From positions 1-61,207 of the forward strand of contig JAOPXC010000442.1 in the NCBI GenBank assembly GCA_025965335.1: DNA of 61,207 bases. The letters run 5' to 3'. The notes under the pieces were generated by a model. It saw only the letters and a program-made list of their open reading frames with translations, ran no database searches and had not been told where the DNA came from. Made by a program: the position numbers and the translations under genes. Below, one piece after another: positions 35,698 through 46,336 of the stretch. Origin of the DNA: Nocardioides sp. (lineage in GTDB: Bacteria; Actinomycetota; Actinomycetes; Propionibacteriales; Nocardioidaceae). Numbering within the stretch: the stretch's first letter is position 1; the number at the start of each line of letters is the position of its first letter.

Positions 35698-36293
35698 CAG
35701 CCGGTGTGCTCGACCATCGCGTCCAGCACCCACCGGGACACGTAGTCCGCGAACGACGAGCGCGGCAGGAGGCGGTACGTCGGCTCCCCGGTCTGCCACA
35801 GCAGCACCGGCACCCGGGCCAGCGTGGTGGAGACCGCGCGGCCAGGCCCGAAGGCTCGCGGGTGCAGGTCGACCGGACAACCCTTCTCGAGGACGTTGCG
35901 GGCCTTCGGTCCGGTGAGCTCGAGGACGGTGCGGTTCGCCGACACGTCGAGCACCAGCCCGGGATCGTCGCCGACGGCCGCCTCGAGCTGGTCCGCAAGC
36001 GCAACCGGGTCGGTGCCGGTCACCACGAGCCACTCGTCGGGGCCCAGCCACAGCGCGTGGTGGTCGCCGGCGGAGGTCACCTCGCCGGAGGTCACCTCGC
36101 CGCACGCGGCGGGCAGCGGGGCGCCGAGCACGGTCGCGATCCGTTCCGCTGCGGACGATTCGGCGCTGACGCGCACGCTCACCATCCCCGTGCACGCCGT
36201 CTCCGACAACCCCACCGCCCCGTGCGAGGCCTGCGCCATCCGGTCGGTCAGGTGTGCCAGCGGGCTGCGCCGCAGTGTGGTCAGGTCAGCCAT
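35697..36293 (-). CDS. soxG: Sarcosine oxidase gamma subunit
   Basis: 198 residues. It opens with the SoxG-like [17 protein letters not shown] and contains [15 protein letters not shown] and [20 protein letters not shown], the family core. The subunit caps the alpha-subunit THF-binding module in heterotetrameric sarcosine oxidase. It overlaps soxA by 8 bp and sdaA by 3 bp. Confidence 0.9.
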   Translation of the reverse strand: MADLTTLRRSPLAHLTDRMAQASHGAVGLSETACTGMVSVRVSAESSAAERIATVLGAPLPAACGEVTSGEVTSAGDHHALWLGPDEWLVVTGTDPVALADQLEAAVGDDPGLVLDVSANRTVLELTGPKARNVLEKGCPVDLHPRAFGPGRAVSTTLARVPVLLWQTGEPTYRLLPRSSFADYVSRWVLDAMVEHTG

Positions 36294-39177
36294 CTCGCCT
36301 GCTCCCTTCGGGGTCGTAGAGCACCGGTGAGGTCACCTCGACCTCGACCATCCGGTCGCCGACCGGGGCGAGGAGCACCTCGCCGAACCGGTCGCGACCG
36401 CCCTTGATCAGCGCCAGCCCGAACGGCCGGCCGAGCGCCTCGCTGTAGTAGCTGGAGGTCACGTGTCCCAGCATCGGGACCGGCCCGTCCACGGCGATGG
36501 CCGGCGAGCCCGGCGCCACGAGCTGCGCGCCCTCGGGGAGTCGGGTGGCCCGGTCCACCGGCAGCACCCCGACGAGGTGCTTGCGATCGGGACGGGACGT
36601 GTCGATCCGGCTGTAGGAGCGGCGGCCGACGAAGTCCTTGGCCTTGGAGACGACCCACTCCATGCCCGCGTCCTGCGGGGTGACGGTGCCGTCGGTGTCC
36701 TGGCCGACGATCGGGTAGCCCTTCTCGGCGCGGAGCACGTGCATGGTCTCGGTGCCGTACGGCGTGATCCTGAGGTCCTGGCCGGCGGCGTGCACCTCCT
36801 CCCACACGGCTCGCCCGTACCAGCCCGAGACGTTGATCTCGAAGGCCAGCTCGCCGGAGAAGGAGATCCGGCAGATCCGAGCGGGCACGCCGGAGGCCAG
36901 CGTGGTCTCGCGGAAGGTCATGAAGCCGAACGCGTCGTTGGAGACGTCCAGGTCCGGTGCGACCCGGGCGACCACCTCGCGAGACCTGGGCCCGACGACG
37001 GCCACGGTTGTCCACTGCTCGGTGACCGACGTGCACACCACGTCGAGCTCGGGCCACTCGGTCTGCAGCCACTCCTCCAGCCAGTCCAGGACGCCAGCGG
37101 CCCCTCCGGTCGTGGTGGTCAGGAAGTAGCGGTCGTCGGCCAGCCTCAGGGTGACGCCGTCGTCGAACATCATCCCGTCCGGTCTGCACATCACGCCGTA
37201 GCGGGCGGAGCCGACGGGCAGCTTCTTGAACGCGTTGGTGTAGATCCGGTTGAGGAACTCCCCCGCGTCCTGGCCGCGCACCTCGATCTTGCCGAGCGTG
37301 GAGGCGTCCATCATCGCCACGCCTTCGCGCGCAGCGCGGCACTCGCGGCGCACGGCGGCGTCCGGGTCCTCGCCGGGCTGCGGGTAGTACCACGGCCGGA
37401 GCCACTGGCCGACGATCTCGAACTCGGCGCCGTGCTCGACGTGCCAGGAGTGCACAGGCGTGGTGCGCTCGGGGTCGAACAGGTCGCCGCGCTCCCGGCC
37501 GGCGAGCGCCGCGAACGGGATCGGGGTGTACGGCGCGCGGTAGGTCGTCGTACCGATCTCGCCGACGCCGGCCCCACCCAGCGCCGCAGCAATCACGCCG
37601 ATGGCGTTGACCCCGGACGTCTTGCCCTGGTCCTGGCCGGTGCCGATGGAGGTGTAGCGCTTCACGTGCTCGACGTTGCGCATCCCGGCGCCCGTGGCCC
37701 GCCACACGTCGGCGACCGTCTGGTCGCGCTGCAGGTCCACGAAGTGCTCGGTCCACTCTCCCGGCTCGCCCGTGGCCCCCGGGACCAGCCAGACCTGGCG
37801 GACCGGGCCCTGCCAGCCGCCCACGCCGCGGGGCGGCGCTGCGGTCGGGACCTGGAAGCCGGCGCGCGTCGCGGCGACGGCACCGGCGTTGGTTCCGGCG
37901 CCCAGGCAGCAGTCGAGCGTGAACTTGCCTGCGGCGGAGCCGACGACGAACTGGTTGCGGACCGAGCCGAACGGAACGAAGGCGGCGATCTGGTCGTTCC
38001 AGGTCAGGCGACCCTGGCGCTGGCTGTGCAGGTGCACCACCGGGCTCCAGCCGCCCGACACGGCGACCGTGTCGCAGTAGAAGGTCTCGGGCTCGCCCCT
38101 GAGGGCGCCGTCAGTGCCGATGCGGCCGACCTCGACCGACTCGACGCGACTCTCGCCATGGGCGGCGACGACGACCGAACCGGTCCGGACCGTCACGTGG
38201 GACGCAGCCGCCCGTGCGGCGGCGCGGTCGCTGAGCGCCGGCCGAGCGTCGACGACGGCCTCGATCCTGACTCCCGCCGCGACCAGGTCGCCCAGCAGGT
38301 CGTAGGCGCTGTCGTTGGTCGTGGCCAGCACGACGCGGTCTCCGACGGAAACGGCGTAACGGTTCAGGTAGGTGCGCACCGCTCCGGCCAGCATGACGCC
38401 GGGGACGTCGTTGCCTGCGAAGACGAGAGGCCGCTCGTGGGCGCCGGTCGCGATCACGACCTGCTGGGCGCGAACGTGCCAGACCCGCTGCCGGGAGACA
38501 CCGTCGGCGACCGGACCCTCGAGGTGGTCGGTGCGATCCTCCAGCGCCAGGACGTAGTTGTCGTCGTACGAGCCGAACGCGGACGTGCGGGTGAGCACGG
38601 TGACCTCGGCGGAAGCATCGAGCTCGCGGGCGACGTCGGCGATCCAGTCGAGCGCCGGGCGGCCTTCGACCTGCTCGCTCCGCCCGGAGAGCAGTGCGCC
38701 GCCGAGCTCGGGCTGGTCGTCGATCAGAACCACGCGGGCACCGGACCTGGCCGCGCTGAGTGCGGCACCCAGGCCGGCCGGGCCGCCACCAATCACGAGC
38801 ACGTCAGTGTGGACGAACAGCTTGTCGTACACCGCATCGTCGGGCACCGGGTCGAGGCGACCGAGCCCGGAGAGGGTCTGGGCGCTCAGGCCGTCCACCA
38901 GCGGGCGAATGGTGGCCGGGATCATCGGCTCGGAGCAGTCCCCGCCGGTGATCTGCAGCAGCGCGTTGGGCTCCTCCAGTCCGGCCGCGACGAATCCACG
39001 GGGCCGGCCACGGTAGATGGACGGGCCGACCTGGATGCGGCCGTTGGCCAGCATCGCCGAGGCAATGGTGTCGCCGGGATGGCCGACGTGCTCGACGCCG
39101 TCGACGGTGAACCGGAGCTCGCGGCCGCGGTCGATTCGGCCGCCAGCCGGGAGCCTGTGGGACTGCGGCGTGGTCAT
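36286..39177 (-). CDS. soxA: Sarcosine oxidase alpha subunit
   Basis: 963 residues from [18 protein letters not shown], full SoxA length; longer open-frame starts are rejected because this ATG overlaps the soxD stop (ATGA). The N-terminal ferredoxin-like region is [20 protein letters not shown]. The NAD-binding fold reads [20 protein letters not shown]. The C-terminal half is a GCV_T/aminomethyltransferase-like THF domain ([20 protein letters not shown]). It transfers the sarcosine methyl carbon to tetrahydrofolate, yielding 5,10-methylene-THF and glycine with SoxB. Confidence 0.95.
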   Translation of the reverse strand: MTTPQSHRLPAGGRIDRGRELRFTVDGVEHVGHPGDTIASAMLANGRIQVGPSIYRGRPRGFVAAGLEEPNALLQITGGDCSEPMIPATIRPLVDGLSAQTLSGLGRLDPVPDDAVYDKLFVHTDVLVIGGGPAGLGAALSAARSGARVVLIDDQPELGGALLSGRSEQVEGRPALDWIADVARELDASAEVTVLTRTSAFGSYDDNYVLALEDRTDHLEGPVADGVSRQRVWHVRAQQVVIATGAHERPLVFAGNDVPGVMLAGAVRTYLNRYAVSVGDRVVLATTNDSAYDLLGDLVAAGVRIEAVVDARPALSDRAAARAAASHVTVRTGSVVVAAHGESRVESVEVGRIGTDGALRGEPETFYCDTVAVSGGWSPVVHLHSQRQGRLTWNDQIAAFVPFGSVRNQFVVGSAAGKFTLDCCLGAGTNAGAVAATRAGFQVPTAAPPRGVGGWQGPVRQVWLVPGATGEPGEWTEHFVDLQRDQTVADVWRATGAGMRNVEHVKRYTSIGTGQDQGKTSGVNAIGVIAAALGGAGVGEIGTTTYRAPYTPIPFAALAGRERGDLFDPERTTPVHSWHVEHGAEFEIVGQWLRPWYYPQPGEDPDAAVRRECRAAREGVAMMDASTLGKIEVRGQDAGEFLNRIYTNAFKKLPVGSARYGVMCRPDGMMFDDGVTLRLADDRYFLTTTTGGAAGVLDWLEEWLQTEWPELDVVCTSVTEQWTTVAVVGPRSREVVARVAPDLDVSNDAFGFMTFRETTLASGVPARICRISFSGELAFEINVSGWYGRAVWEEVHAAGQDLRITPYGTETMHVLRAEKGYPIVGQDTDGTVTPQDAGMEWVVSKAKDFVGRRSYSRIDTSRPDRKHLVGVLPVDRATRLPEGAQLVAPGSPAIAVDGPVPMLGHVTSSYYSEALGRPFGLALIKGGRDRFGEVLLAPVGDRMVEVEVTSPVLYDPEGSRRDG

Positions 39178-39464
39178 CGGGCAACTCCTGGCTGGGTGGC
39201 GGCCGGGGCCGCACCGGTGTAGACCTCGAGTACGTCGTACGTCGCGGTGTCGCGAACAACGTTGAACCAGCGGCGGCAGCCGGCGGTATGCGACCAGCGC
39301 TCGGCGAACGGCCCCGCTGGGTTGTCGCGGAAGAAGAGGTTCTCCGCCCACTCCTCGTCGGAGAGGGCGTCCGGGTCCTCGGGGTAGGGCACGTGGGCCT
39401 GGCCCCCGTAGTGGTACTCGGTCTCGTCCCGTGGTCCGCACCAGGGACAGGTCAGCAGCAGCAT
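39174..39464 (-). CDS. soxD: Sarcosine oxidase delta subunit (zinc protein)
   Basis: 96 residues from [20 protein letters not shown]. The CPWC pair with later His and Cys ([20 protein letters not shown]) forms the SoxD zinc site. ATG 39464 follows GGAGG by 9 bp and lies 16 bp after the soxB stop; an earlier start at 39491 would overlap soxB. Confidence 0.93.
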   Translation of the reverse strand: MLLLTCPWCGPRDETEYHYGGQAHVPYPEDPDALSDEEWAENLFFRDNPAGPFAERWSHTAGCRRWFNVVRDTATYDVLEVYTGAAPAATQPGVAR

Positions 39465-39480
39465 CGGTCGGCCTCCGGGC

Positions 39481-40701
39481 TCAGTGGGCAACGGCGGCAG
39501 CGCCGTGCTCGTTGATCAGGGCGCCGGTGGCGAACCGCTCCAGCGCGAACGGTCGGTTCAGCTCGTGCGGCTCGCCGGTGGCCATGGTGTGCGCCATCGC
39601 CCACCCGGCCGCCGGCGTCGCCTTGAAGCCGCCGGTCCCCCAGCCGCCGTTGACGTAGAGGTTCTCCACGGGTGTCGCGCTGATGATCGGCGAGGCATCC
39701 GGAGAGACATCGACGATGCCGCCCCAGGTCCGCAGAAGGTGGGCGCGCCCGAAGATTGGGAACAGCTCCAGCGCGGCGGCCATCTGGTGCTCGATCACGT
39801 GGAACGAGCCGCGCTGCCCGTAGCCGTTGTATGAGTCCACACCGGCACCCATCACCAGCTCGCCCTTGTGCGCCTGCGAGACGTACACGTGGACGTGGTT
39901 GGACATCACGACCGTGGGGTGCACCGGCTCGTACAGCTCGGAGACCAGCGCCTGCAGGGGATGCGACTGCACCGGCAGCCGGAACCCGGCCATCTCCGCC
40001 AGCACGCTGCTGTGCCCGGCCGCGGCCAGGCCGACGACCCCGGCGTTGATCCGGCCCCGCGTGGTCTCGACGGCGACGACCCGATCACGGTCCTTGACGA
40101 ACCCGGTCACCTCGCAATTCTGGATCAGGTCCACACCGAGCTGGTCGCAGGCCCGGGCCAGCGCCCACGCGACGTGGTCGTGCTTGGCGATCCCGGCCCG
40201 TGGCTGGAAGGTCGCACCGAGCACCGGGTAGCGGACGTCGGGCGAGACGTTGACGATCGGGCAGACCTTCGCCACCTCGTTGGGCTCCAGCCACTCCGCG
40301 TCGACGCCGTTCAGCTTGTTGGCGTTGACCCGCCGGGTGCTGTCCCGGACATCCTGCAGGGTATGGGCGAGGTTGAGCACTCCGCGCTGGCTGAAGTGGA
40401 AGTCGTAGTCCAGCTCGGCCGGAAGATCCTCCCAGAGCTTGAGCGCGAACTCATAGATCGCCGAGCTCTCGTCCCACAGGTAGTTCGAGCGGATGATCGT
40501 GGTGTTGCGGGCCATGTTGCCGCCGGCCAGCCAACCCTTCTCCAGCACCGCGATGTTGGTGATCCCGTGGTTCTTGGCGAGGTAGTACGCCGTGGCCAGG
40601 CCGTGGCCGCCGCCGCCCACCACGATCGCGTCGTACGACGACTTCGGGTCGGGGTCTCGCCAGAGCCAGTCCGGATGCTCGGGCGGCAGCGGGGTGCTCA
40701 T
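39481..40701 (-). CDS. soxB: Sarcosine oxidase beta subunit
   Basis: 406 residues. The opening [20 protein letters not shown] then [20 protein letters not shown] is diagnostic for heterotetrameric SoxB. The region [20 protein letters not shown] includes flavin-contact residues, and [20 protein letters not shown] is the C-terminal FAD contact. It carries the FAD and covalent FMN and oxidises sarcosine. It overlaps glyA by 4 bp. Confidence 0.95.
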   Translation of the reverse strand: MSTPLPPEHPDWLWRDPDPKSSYDAIVVGGGGHGLATAYYLAKNHGITNIAVLEKGWLAGGNMARNTTIIRSNYLWDESSAIYEFALKLWEDLPAELDYDFHFSQRGVLNLAHTLQDVRDSTRRVNANKLNGVDAEWLEPNEVAKVCPIVNVSPDVRYPVLGATFQPRAGIAKHDHVAWALARACDQLGVDLIQNCEVTGFVKDRDRVVAVETTRGRINAGVVGLAAAGHSSVLAEMAGFRLPVQSHPLQALVSELYEPVHPTVVMSNHVHVYVSQAHKGELVMGAGVDSYNGYGQRGSFHVIEHQMAAALELFPIFGRAHLLRTWGGIVDVSPDASPIISATPVENLYVNGGWGTGGFKATPAAGWAMAHTMATGEPHELNRPFALERFATGALINEHGAAAVAH

Positions 40702-42008
40702 GCCGAGACCGCCGCGCCGACCTCGTCGGGCGCGTCCAGGTGCGGGTAGAGCGGGAACTTGCTGGCGAGGTTCTCCACGCGGCTGCGCAGCTCGGCGGTG
40801 CGCGCCTCGTCGAGCGGGCCGGCGAGGGCCGCGGCAATGACCTCGGCGACCTCCTCGAACGCCGCGGCGTCGAAGCCGCGCGTGGCCAGTGCCGGGGTGC
40901 CGATCCGCAGCCCCGAGGAGACCATCGGTGGGCGCGGGTCGAACGGGACAGCGTTGCGGTTCACTGTGATCCCGATCGCGTGCAGCCTGTCCTCGGCCTG
41001 CTGGCCGTCCATTGCGGAGTAGCGCAGGTCGACCAGAACCAGGTGCACGTCGGTGCCGCCGGTGAGCACCGAGACGCCTGCCGCACGGACGTCGTCGGCC
41101 CCCAGCCGCTCGGCCAGGATCCGGGCGCCCTCCAGCGTGCGCACCTGACGCTCGCGATACTCCTCGCTGGCCGCGGCCTTGAACGCCACGGCCTTCGCGG
41201 CCACCACGTGCTCGAGCGGGCCGCCCTGCTGGCCGGGGAAGACCGCGGAGTTGAACTTCTTCGCCAGGTCCAGCCGGTTGGTGAGGATCACGCCGCCGCG
41301 CGGACCGCCCAGCGTCTTGTGGGTGGTGGTCGTGACCACGTCGGCATGCGGCACGGGGTTGGGGTGCAGGCCAGCAGCCACCAGGCCGGCGAAGTGCGCC
41401 ATGTCGACCATGAGGTAGGCATCCACCAGGTCGGCGATCCGGCGGAACTCCGCGAAGTCCAGCTGCCGGGGGTAGGCCGACCAGCCCGCCACGATCAGCT
41501 TCGGCCGGTGCTCCAGCGCGAGGCGCTCGACCTCGGCCATGTCGACTCTGAAGTCCGACTCGTCGACGTGGTAGGCCACGACGTTGTAGAGCTTGCCGGA
41601 GAAGTTGAGCCGCATGCCGTGCGTCAGGTGCCCGCCGTGAGCCAGATCGAGACCGAGGATCGTGTCACCCGGCTCGAGCAGGGCGGACATCGCGGCGGCG
41701 TTGGCCTGCGCACCCGAGTGCGGCTGCACGTTGGCGGCCTTCGCCCCGAACAGCGCCTTGACCCGGTCGATCGCGAGCTGCTCGATCACGTCGACGTGCT
41801 CGCAGCCGCCGTAGTAGCGGCGCCCGGGGTAGCCCTCGGCGTATTTGTTCGTCAGCACGGATCCCTGCGCCTGCATCACTGCCACCGGCGCGAAGTTCTC
41901 CGACGCGATCATCTCCAGCGTCGACTGCTGGCGATGCAGCTCGGCCGTGATCGCGCGGTGCACGTCAGGGTCGAACGCCGCGAGGTCGAGGTCGAGGAAT
42001 GCGGACAC
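40698..42008 (-). CDS. glyA: Serine hydroxymethyltransferase, catabolic copy
   Basis: 436 residues from GTG 42008, preceded by a strong GGAGGG. The opening [13 protein letters not shown] is universal in SHMT. The PLP Lys is in [19 protein letters not shown]. It combines glycine with the methylene-THF made by sarcosine oxidase to give serine for SdaA. Placement at the head of the sox operon, upstream of all other genes, marks it as a dedicated catabolic SHMT; a housekeeping copy is presumably elsewhere. Confidence 0.95.
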   Translation of the reverse strand: MSAFLDLDLAAFDPDVHRAITAELHRQQSTLEMIASENFAPVAVMQAQGSVLTNKYAEGYPGRRYYGGCEHVDVIEQLAIDRVKALFGAKAANVQPHSGAQANAAAMSALLEPGDTILGLDLAHGGHLTHGMRLNFSGKLYNVVAYHVDESDFRVDMAEVERLALEHRPKLIVAGWSAYPRQLDFAEFRRIADLVDAYLMVDMAHFAGLVAAGLHPNPVPHADVVTTTTHKTLGGPRGGVILTNRLDLAKKFNSAVFPGQQGGPLEHVVAAKAVAFKAAASEEYRERQVRTLEGARILAERLGADDVRAAGVSVLTGGTDVHLVLVDLRYSAMDGQQAEDRLHAIGITVNRNAVPFDPRPPMVSSGLRIGTPALATRGFDAAAFEEVAEVIAAALAGPLDEARTAELRSRVENLASKFPLYPHLDAPDEVGAAVSA

Positions 42009-42048
42009 GGTGAAACCCTCCGGAGCTGCGGAACGATTGAAAACTTAT

Positions 42049-42058
42049 TGATATATCA
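42049..42058. promoter_or_regulatory. Palindrome TGATATATCA in the glyA-gntR divergent gap
   Basis: A perfect 10-bp palindrome within an AT-rich patch (42035-42078) between the divergent glyA-sox operon and the GntR gene at 42082. The flanking ATTGATAT also opens the shared motifs at 18670 and 29983. It is a likely operator or -10 region for this GntR protein. Confidence 0.5.
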
Positions 42059-42081
42059 GTTGTTGATGTAACGTATGGCAT

Positions 42082-42783
42082 ATGTCGGAGCGCGTCAACA
42101 GCCCTGTCGATCCGGATGTCCTGGTCGACCTCTCGGTCGTCGACGACCACGCGGAGTCCCTGGCGGACCGGGCCTACCGTGGGATCCGCGACCGGCTGGT
42201 GATGCTCGACATCCGTCCGGGCAGCCCGATCAACGAGGACCAACTGGGCGCGTCCCTGGGCATGGGCCGCACACCGGTGCGGGAGGCCCTCAAGCGACTT
42301 GCCTACGAACGGCTGGTCGTCGCCTACCCACGTCGCGGCACCTTCGCCACCGACGTCAACATCACCGACCTCGCCCACATCTCCGAGGTACGCCTGCACC
42401 TGGAGCCGATCGCGGCCGCCGGCGCCGCTCGCCGGGCCACCACCGAGGAGCGCGCTGCTCTCGGCGGCCAGGCCGCCCGGCTGAAGTCGGAGGCCATGTC
42501 TGGGCTGGACGCCTCGGCGCTGATGCGGATGGACCTTCAGACGCACCGTGCGCTGTACGCCGCCACCCACAACCCGTTCCTCGAGGACACGCTCACGCGG
42601 TACGACAACCTCGCCAACAGGATCTGGTGCCTGTTCATGAACCGGCTCCCGGGAATGGCCGGCCACGTGAGCGAGCACGGTCCGCTGCTGGAGGCCGTGG
42701 TCGCCGGCGACGCAGACCGCGCGGCCGAACTCGCGCGACAGCACGTCCTCCACTTCGAGCGCGAGGTCCGGTCCCTGCTCTAG
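42082..42783 (+). CDS. GntR-family regulator, FCD subfamily, of the sarcosine operon
   Basis: 233 residues. The HTH reads INEDQLGASLGMGRTPVREA, and the FCD domain includes LQTHRALYAATHNPFLEDTL with the metal His. Its recognition helix (MGRTPVREALK) differs from that of the two VGTSVMPVREA paralogues in the window, so it should read a different operator. It diverges from glyA-soxBDAG-sdaA-fdh across 73 bp and is the most likely regulator of that operon. Confidence 0.85.
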   Translation: MSERVNSPVDPDVLVDLSVVDDHAESLADRAYRGIRDRLVMLDIRPGSPINEDQLGASLGMGRTPVREALKRLAYERLVVAYPRRGTFATDVNITDLAHISEVRLHLEPIAAAGAARRATTEERAALGGQAARLKSEAMSGLDASALMRMDLQTHRALYAATHNPFLEDTLTRYDNLANRIWCLFMNRLPGMAGHVSEHGPLLEAVVAGDADRAAELARQHVLHFEREVRSLL

Positions 42784-42831
42784 GCACGCCGAGGCGGCAG
42801 CTGGCGCGACGTCGGCGAGCCATTTCGCATC

Positions 42832-42841
42832 TGTGATCACA
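42832..42841. promoter_or_regulatory. TGTGATCACA operator, copy 1
   Basis: Perfect 10-bp palindrome (context TCTGTGATCACACC) just after the GntR gene at 42082 and 187 bp before proline dehydrogenase. It is identical to copies at 42946, 55917 and 56144. The rest of 42784-43018 holds only promoter sequence. Confidence 0.6.
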
Positions 42842-42945
42842 CCCTGCCCGATGTGTGACGGATCGCCCGCGGCCTGGATACCCGCATTCACGCGTGAAAT
42901 CTGCCAATGTTTTGACCGTTCCAAGCCGTATCGCCTTGCGGAAAG

Positions 42946-42955
42946 TGTGATCACA
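42946..42955. promoter_or_regulatory. TGTGATCACA operator, copy 2, at the proline dehydrogenase promoter
   Basis: Same palindrome (context AGTGTGATCACATC), 64 bp before the proline dehydrogenase ATG. With copy 1, 114 bp away, it could allow looping by a dimeric GntR protein such as that encoded at 43921. Confidence 0.65.
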
Positions 42956-43018
42956 TCTTAGATTCGAGGCATTCGCTGAACGCTCGCCATCTGCGCAGCC
43001 AAGGTTTTGAGGATCCTG

Positions 43019-43924
43019 ATGCCCAATCGACTCTTGCTCATCGCCTCCGAGAACAAGTCTCTCGAGAGGATTGCCAACAGCAGCCGCCTCGCCCAGCCGC
43101 TCGTCCGGCGCTACGTGGCCGGTACCCGCCTCGATGACGCGCTCGAGGTCACCCAGGAGCTGAACCGCACAGGTATCGAGGTGAGCCTCGACCTGCTGGG
43201 CGAATCCGTCACCGACCTCGCCCAGTCCGAGGCCGCAACCAGCGAATACCTGCACGCCATCGACCGGATGCACACCTACTCGCCCAGGCCGACGATCTCG
43301 ATCAAGCTGTCGCAGCTCGGCATCACCCTCGATCCGGCCCAGTGCGAGAAAACCCTGCGACTGCTGCTCGAGGCCGCCCGCGAGCGCAACTGCGTCGTCG
43401 AGGTCGACATGGAGCACAGCTCAGCCGGCCGTGGGACGCTCGCCATCTTCCGGCGGATCCAGGGCGAGTTCCCCGAGACCCGGCTCGCGGTCCAAGCCTA
43501 CCTCCGCTCGACCTTCCAGGACCTCACGGAGTTCGAGACTCCGCCGCGCATCCGACTGGTCAAGGGCGCCTTCGACGAGAAGCTCGACGTCGCCATCCGG
43601 GATGCCGCCGACGTGACCGCCCAGTACAACTACCTGAGCGAGTGGGCACTGCGTCACCTGCCAGATCCGGCATTCGGCACCCACGACGGCGTCTGCATCG
43701 ACCACATCAAGCGGGTCGCGCGGGAGCAGGGCCTGGACAAGCGGGACTTCGAGTTCCAGATGCTCCACGGCGTGCGCAGACCGCTCCAGGAGCAGCTGGT
43801 CCGCGAGGGCTATCGGGTCCGGGTCTACCTCCCCTATGGCGATCAGTGGTACCCCTACCTGACCCGCCGGATGGCCGAGAGGCCAGCGAACCTCCTGCTC
43901 TTCTTGAGGTCGCTCAGGGGATGA
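43019..43924 (+). CDS. Proline dehydrogenase (monofunctional, FAD)
   Basis: 301 residues from ATG 43019, compact actinobacterial ProDH length. TIM-barrel markers are VSLDLLGESVTDLAQSEAAT, ISIKLSQLGITLD, VVEVDMEHSS, RLAVQAYLRST, IRLVKGAFDE, EFQMLHGVRR and VRVYLPYGDQWYPYLTRR. It oxidises L-proline to P5C. It overlaps the GntR gene by 4 bp and lies upstream of P5C dehydrogenase, forming a proline-to-glutamate operon. Two TGTGATCACA sites precede it. It might also accept N-methylproline in a betaine route, which sequence cannot settle. Confidence 0.9.
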   Translation: MPNRLLLIASENKSLERIANSSRLAQPLVRRYVAGTRLDDALEVTQELNRTGIEVSLDLLGESVTDLAQSEAATSEYLHAIDRMHTYSPRPTISIKLSQLGITLDPAQCEKTLRLLLEAARERNCVVEVDMEHSSAGRGTLAIFRRIQGEFPETRLAVQAYLRSTFQDLTEFETPPRIRLVKGAFDEKLDVAIRDAADVTAQYNYLSEWALRHLPDPAFGTHDGVCIDHIKRVAREQGLDKRDFEFQMLHGVRRPLQEQLVREGYRVRVYLPYGDQWYPYLTRRMAERPANLLLFLRSLRG

Positions 43925-44628
43925 GTCCCCTCGGCGACGACACCGCGGACGCGGACGGGACCCAGTTCCGCCCGCGAGGAGTCGCGTCCACCCTGGTGGC
44001 CGACCAGGTCTACGAGATCCTGGCCAACGACATCTTCACCGGCAGGCTCCCCGCGGGTGCCCGGCTGCCGGTGCGGGACGTCGCGAATCAGGTCGGCACC
44101 AGCGTGATGCCGGTCCGTGAGGCGATCCGGCTGCTGGTGGAGAACGGGCTCGCCGTCAGCCATCCACACCGCGGGGCCCGGGTGCGTGAGTTCACCCATC
44201 GCGAGCTGATCCAGATCTACGACGTGCGCTCCCTCCTCGAGGTCGAGGCGACCCGCCAGGGAGCTCCCGAGGTCACCCCCGGCGACCTGGACGAGATGCG
44301 CGCGGCGTGTGGTCGGCTGTACCGCGCTGTGGTGGAGCTCCGGGTCAGCGACGCGCTGGACGAGGACGAGGCTCTCTTGCGGCGTCTCTACCGGGCAGGT
44401 GGCAACGCCGTACTCCTGGAGACCATCGAATCACTGTGGATCCAGTGCCGGCCCTACAAGGTCATCGGCGCCCGTGCCGCGATCCAGAACCACGACGCCT
44501 CACTGTGGGCGCCGCAACCCGCGCTGGTCGACGCCCTCGAGGCCGGGCAAACCGAGCTTGCCATCGAGATCAACCGGGAATGTGTTGCCGCCGCGCGCCG
44601 GCGTCTGGAGGCAGAGATCACGCCCTAG
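43921..44628 (+). CDS. GntR-family regulator, FCD subfamily, of the proline operon
   Basis: 235 residues, coupled by ATGA to proline dehydrogenase. HTH: LPVRDVANQVGTSVMPVREA. The FCD domain is present but its usual D-x-x-FH pattern is DEDEALLRRLYRAGGNAVLL, lacking the His, as in the paralogue at 28938. Position within the proline operon makes it the prime candidate for binding TGTGATCACA and sensing proline, P5C or a betaine. Confidence 0.85.
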   Translation: MSPLGDDTADADGTQFRPRGVASTLVADQVYEILANDIFTGRLPAGARLPVRDVANQVGTSVMPVREAIRLLVENGLAVSHPHRGARVREFTHRELIQIYDVRSLLEVEATRQGAPEVTPGDLDEMRAACGRLYRAVVELRVSDALDEDEALLRRLYRAGGNAVLLETIESLWIQCRPYKVIGARAAIQNHDASLWAPQPALVDALEAGQTELAIEINRECVAAARRRLEAEITP

Positions 44629-44694
44629 CGCCGCCGCGCGGCCCCCCACGACCAGTTCCGACCCGACGCCACTCCGATCATCACGAGGTTCCTG

Positions 44695-46332
44695 ATGAGC
44701 ACCAGCATCGCTGCAAACCCCCGCGTTCCCCACCCCGTCAACGAGCCCGTCCGCGACTTCGCCCCAGGCTCTCCAGAGTCCCAGTCCGTCACCGCCAAGG
44801 TCGCCGAGCTGCGGTCTCGCGTCACCGAGATCCCTCACGTCATCAACGGCGAGCGCCGCTTCACCGGCGCCGGCACCGACGTCGTGGAGCCCCACGATCA
44901 CGGCAGCGTCGTCGGACGCCTGGCGGAGGCGGATGCGGACGTCACCAAGGCGGCGATCTCCGCCTCGCTCGACGCACAGCACGAGTGGTCGCGCACGCCC
45001 TGGTGGGAACGCGCGGCGATTTTCCTCCGCGCCGGTGAGCTCGCCGCCGGCAAGTACCGCGACGAGCTGGTCGCCGCCACGATGATCGGACAGTCGAAGA
45101 CCTTCCACCAGGCCGAGATCGACGCGACCTGCGAGTTCGCCGACTTCATGCGTTTCAACACACACCTCGCGCAGCAGATCTACGCCGACCAGCCCGCCTC
45201 GCTCCCCGGGGACCTCAATATCATCGACCAGCGGCCGCTCGAAGGGTTCGTGCTGGCACTCACCCCGTTTAACTTCACCGCCATCGGGGTCAACCTGCCG
45301 TCGACGCCGGCGCTGATGGGCAACACCGTGGTCTGGAAGCCGTCGGAGAAGTCCGCGCTCAGCAGCGAGGTGAGCATGCGGGTGCTTGAAGAGGCCGGCC
45401 TCCCCCCGGGCGTGGTCAACGTCGTGAACGGATCCGGTCAGACCGTCTCCGAGACCGCCATCGCCCATCCCGAGCTCGCTGGACTGACGTTCACCGGCTC
45501 CACGGCGGTCTTCCGCAACCTGTGGCGCGCAGTCGGGGCGAACATCGACAGCTTCCGCTCCTTCCCTCGGTTGGTGGGCGAGACGGGTGGCAAGAACGCC
45601 GTCCTCGTGCACCCCTCGGCTGACCTCGACGCCGTTCGCACCGCGCTGGTCCGCTCGGCGTACGAGTACCAGGGCCAGAAGTGCTCCGCGGCGTCGCGCG
45701 CATTCATTCCGCGCTCGGTGTGGGCTCGCTTGAAGGACGATCTGGTCGACCTGGTCCGCGCGCTGCCGGTGGGCGACCCCACGCTGCACGAGACGTACGT
45801 CGGCGCGGTCATCGACATGGCCGCCGCCGAACGGCTCCAGACTGCCTTCGACCGTGCCTCCGCGCTCGACAGCCACGAGCTGCTCGCCGGTGGCACGACG
45901 GACACGTCCAAGGGCTGGTTCGTGCAGCCGACCCTCTACGCCACCACCGATCCCACTGCCTTCACCATGTCGGAGGAGTTCTTCGGTCCGCTGCTGACCC
46001 TCCACGTCTACGACGACGCCGACTGGGACGGTGTGGTGAAGGCGGTGGACGCAGGCAGCGCCTATGCCTTGACCCTGTCGATCTTCGGCTCCGACCGTCG
46101 GGCGATCTCCGCGGCCCTCGACGGGCTGCGCAACGCCTCCGGGATGACCTACGTCAACGACAAGCCGACCGGTGCCTTGATGGGCCAGGTCTCGTTCGGC
46201 GGCGGTCGCGCGTCCGGCACGAATGATAAGACCGGTTCGCGGCTGGCCCTCCAGCGTTGGCTCTCGCCGCGCTTCATCAAGGAGAGCTTCGTACCGGCCA
46301 CCGACTGGACCTATCCGTACCTGGCACTGTGA
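44695..46332 (+). CDS. pruA: L-glutamate gamma-semialdehyde (P5C) dehydrogenase
   Basis: 545 residues. It opens with VPHPVNEPVRDFAPGSPES, as in actinobacterial P5CDH. LALTPFNFTAIGVNLPSTPA is the family nucleotide-binding region, ETGGKNAVLVHPSADLD holds the general base, and YEYQGQKCSAASRAFIPRS the catalytic Cys. SFGGGRASGTNDKTGS near the C terminus is diagnostic. It oxidises glutamate semialdehyde to glutamate, completing proline breakdown. Confidence 0.95.
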   Translation: MSTSIAANPRVPHPVNEPVRDFAPGSPESQSVTAKVAELRSRVTEIPHVINGERRFTGAGTDVVEPHDHGSVVGRLAEADADVTKAAISASLDAQHEWSRTPWWERAAIFLRAGELAAGKYRDELVAATMIGQSKTFHQAEIDATCEFADFMRFNTHLAQQIYADQPASLPGDLNIIDQRPLEGFVLALTPFNFTAIGVNLPSTPALMGNTVVWKPSEKSALSSEVSMRVLEEAGLPPGVVNVVNGSGQTVSETAIAHPELAGLTFTGSTAVFRNLWRAVGANIDSFRSFPRLVGETGGKNAVLVHPSADLDAVRTALVRSAYEYQGQKCSAASRAFIPRSVWARLKDDLVDLVRALPVGDPTLHETYVGAVIDMAAAERLQTAFDRASALDSHELLAGGTTDTSKGWFVQPTLYATTDPTAFTMSEEFFGPLLTLHVYDDADWDGVVKAVDAGSAYALTLSIFGSDRRAISAALDGLRNASGMTYVNDKPTGALMGQVSFGGGRASGTNDKTGSRLALQRWLSPRFIKESFVPATDWTYPYLAL

Positions 46333-46336
46333 TCCG

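Noticed and set aside
36463-39222. 919-codon open frame on the plus strand
   Set aside because: Antisense shadow of soxA, whose own frame has full family features.
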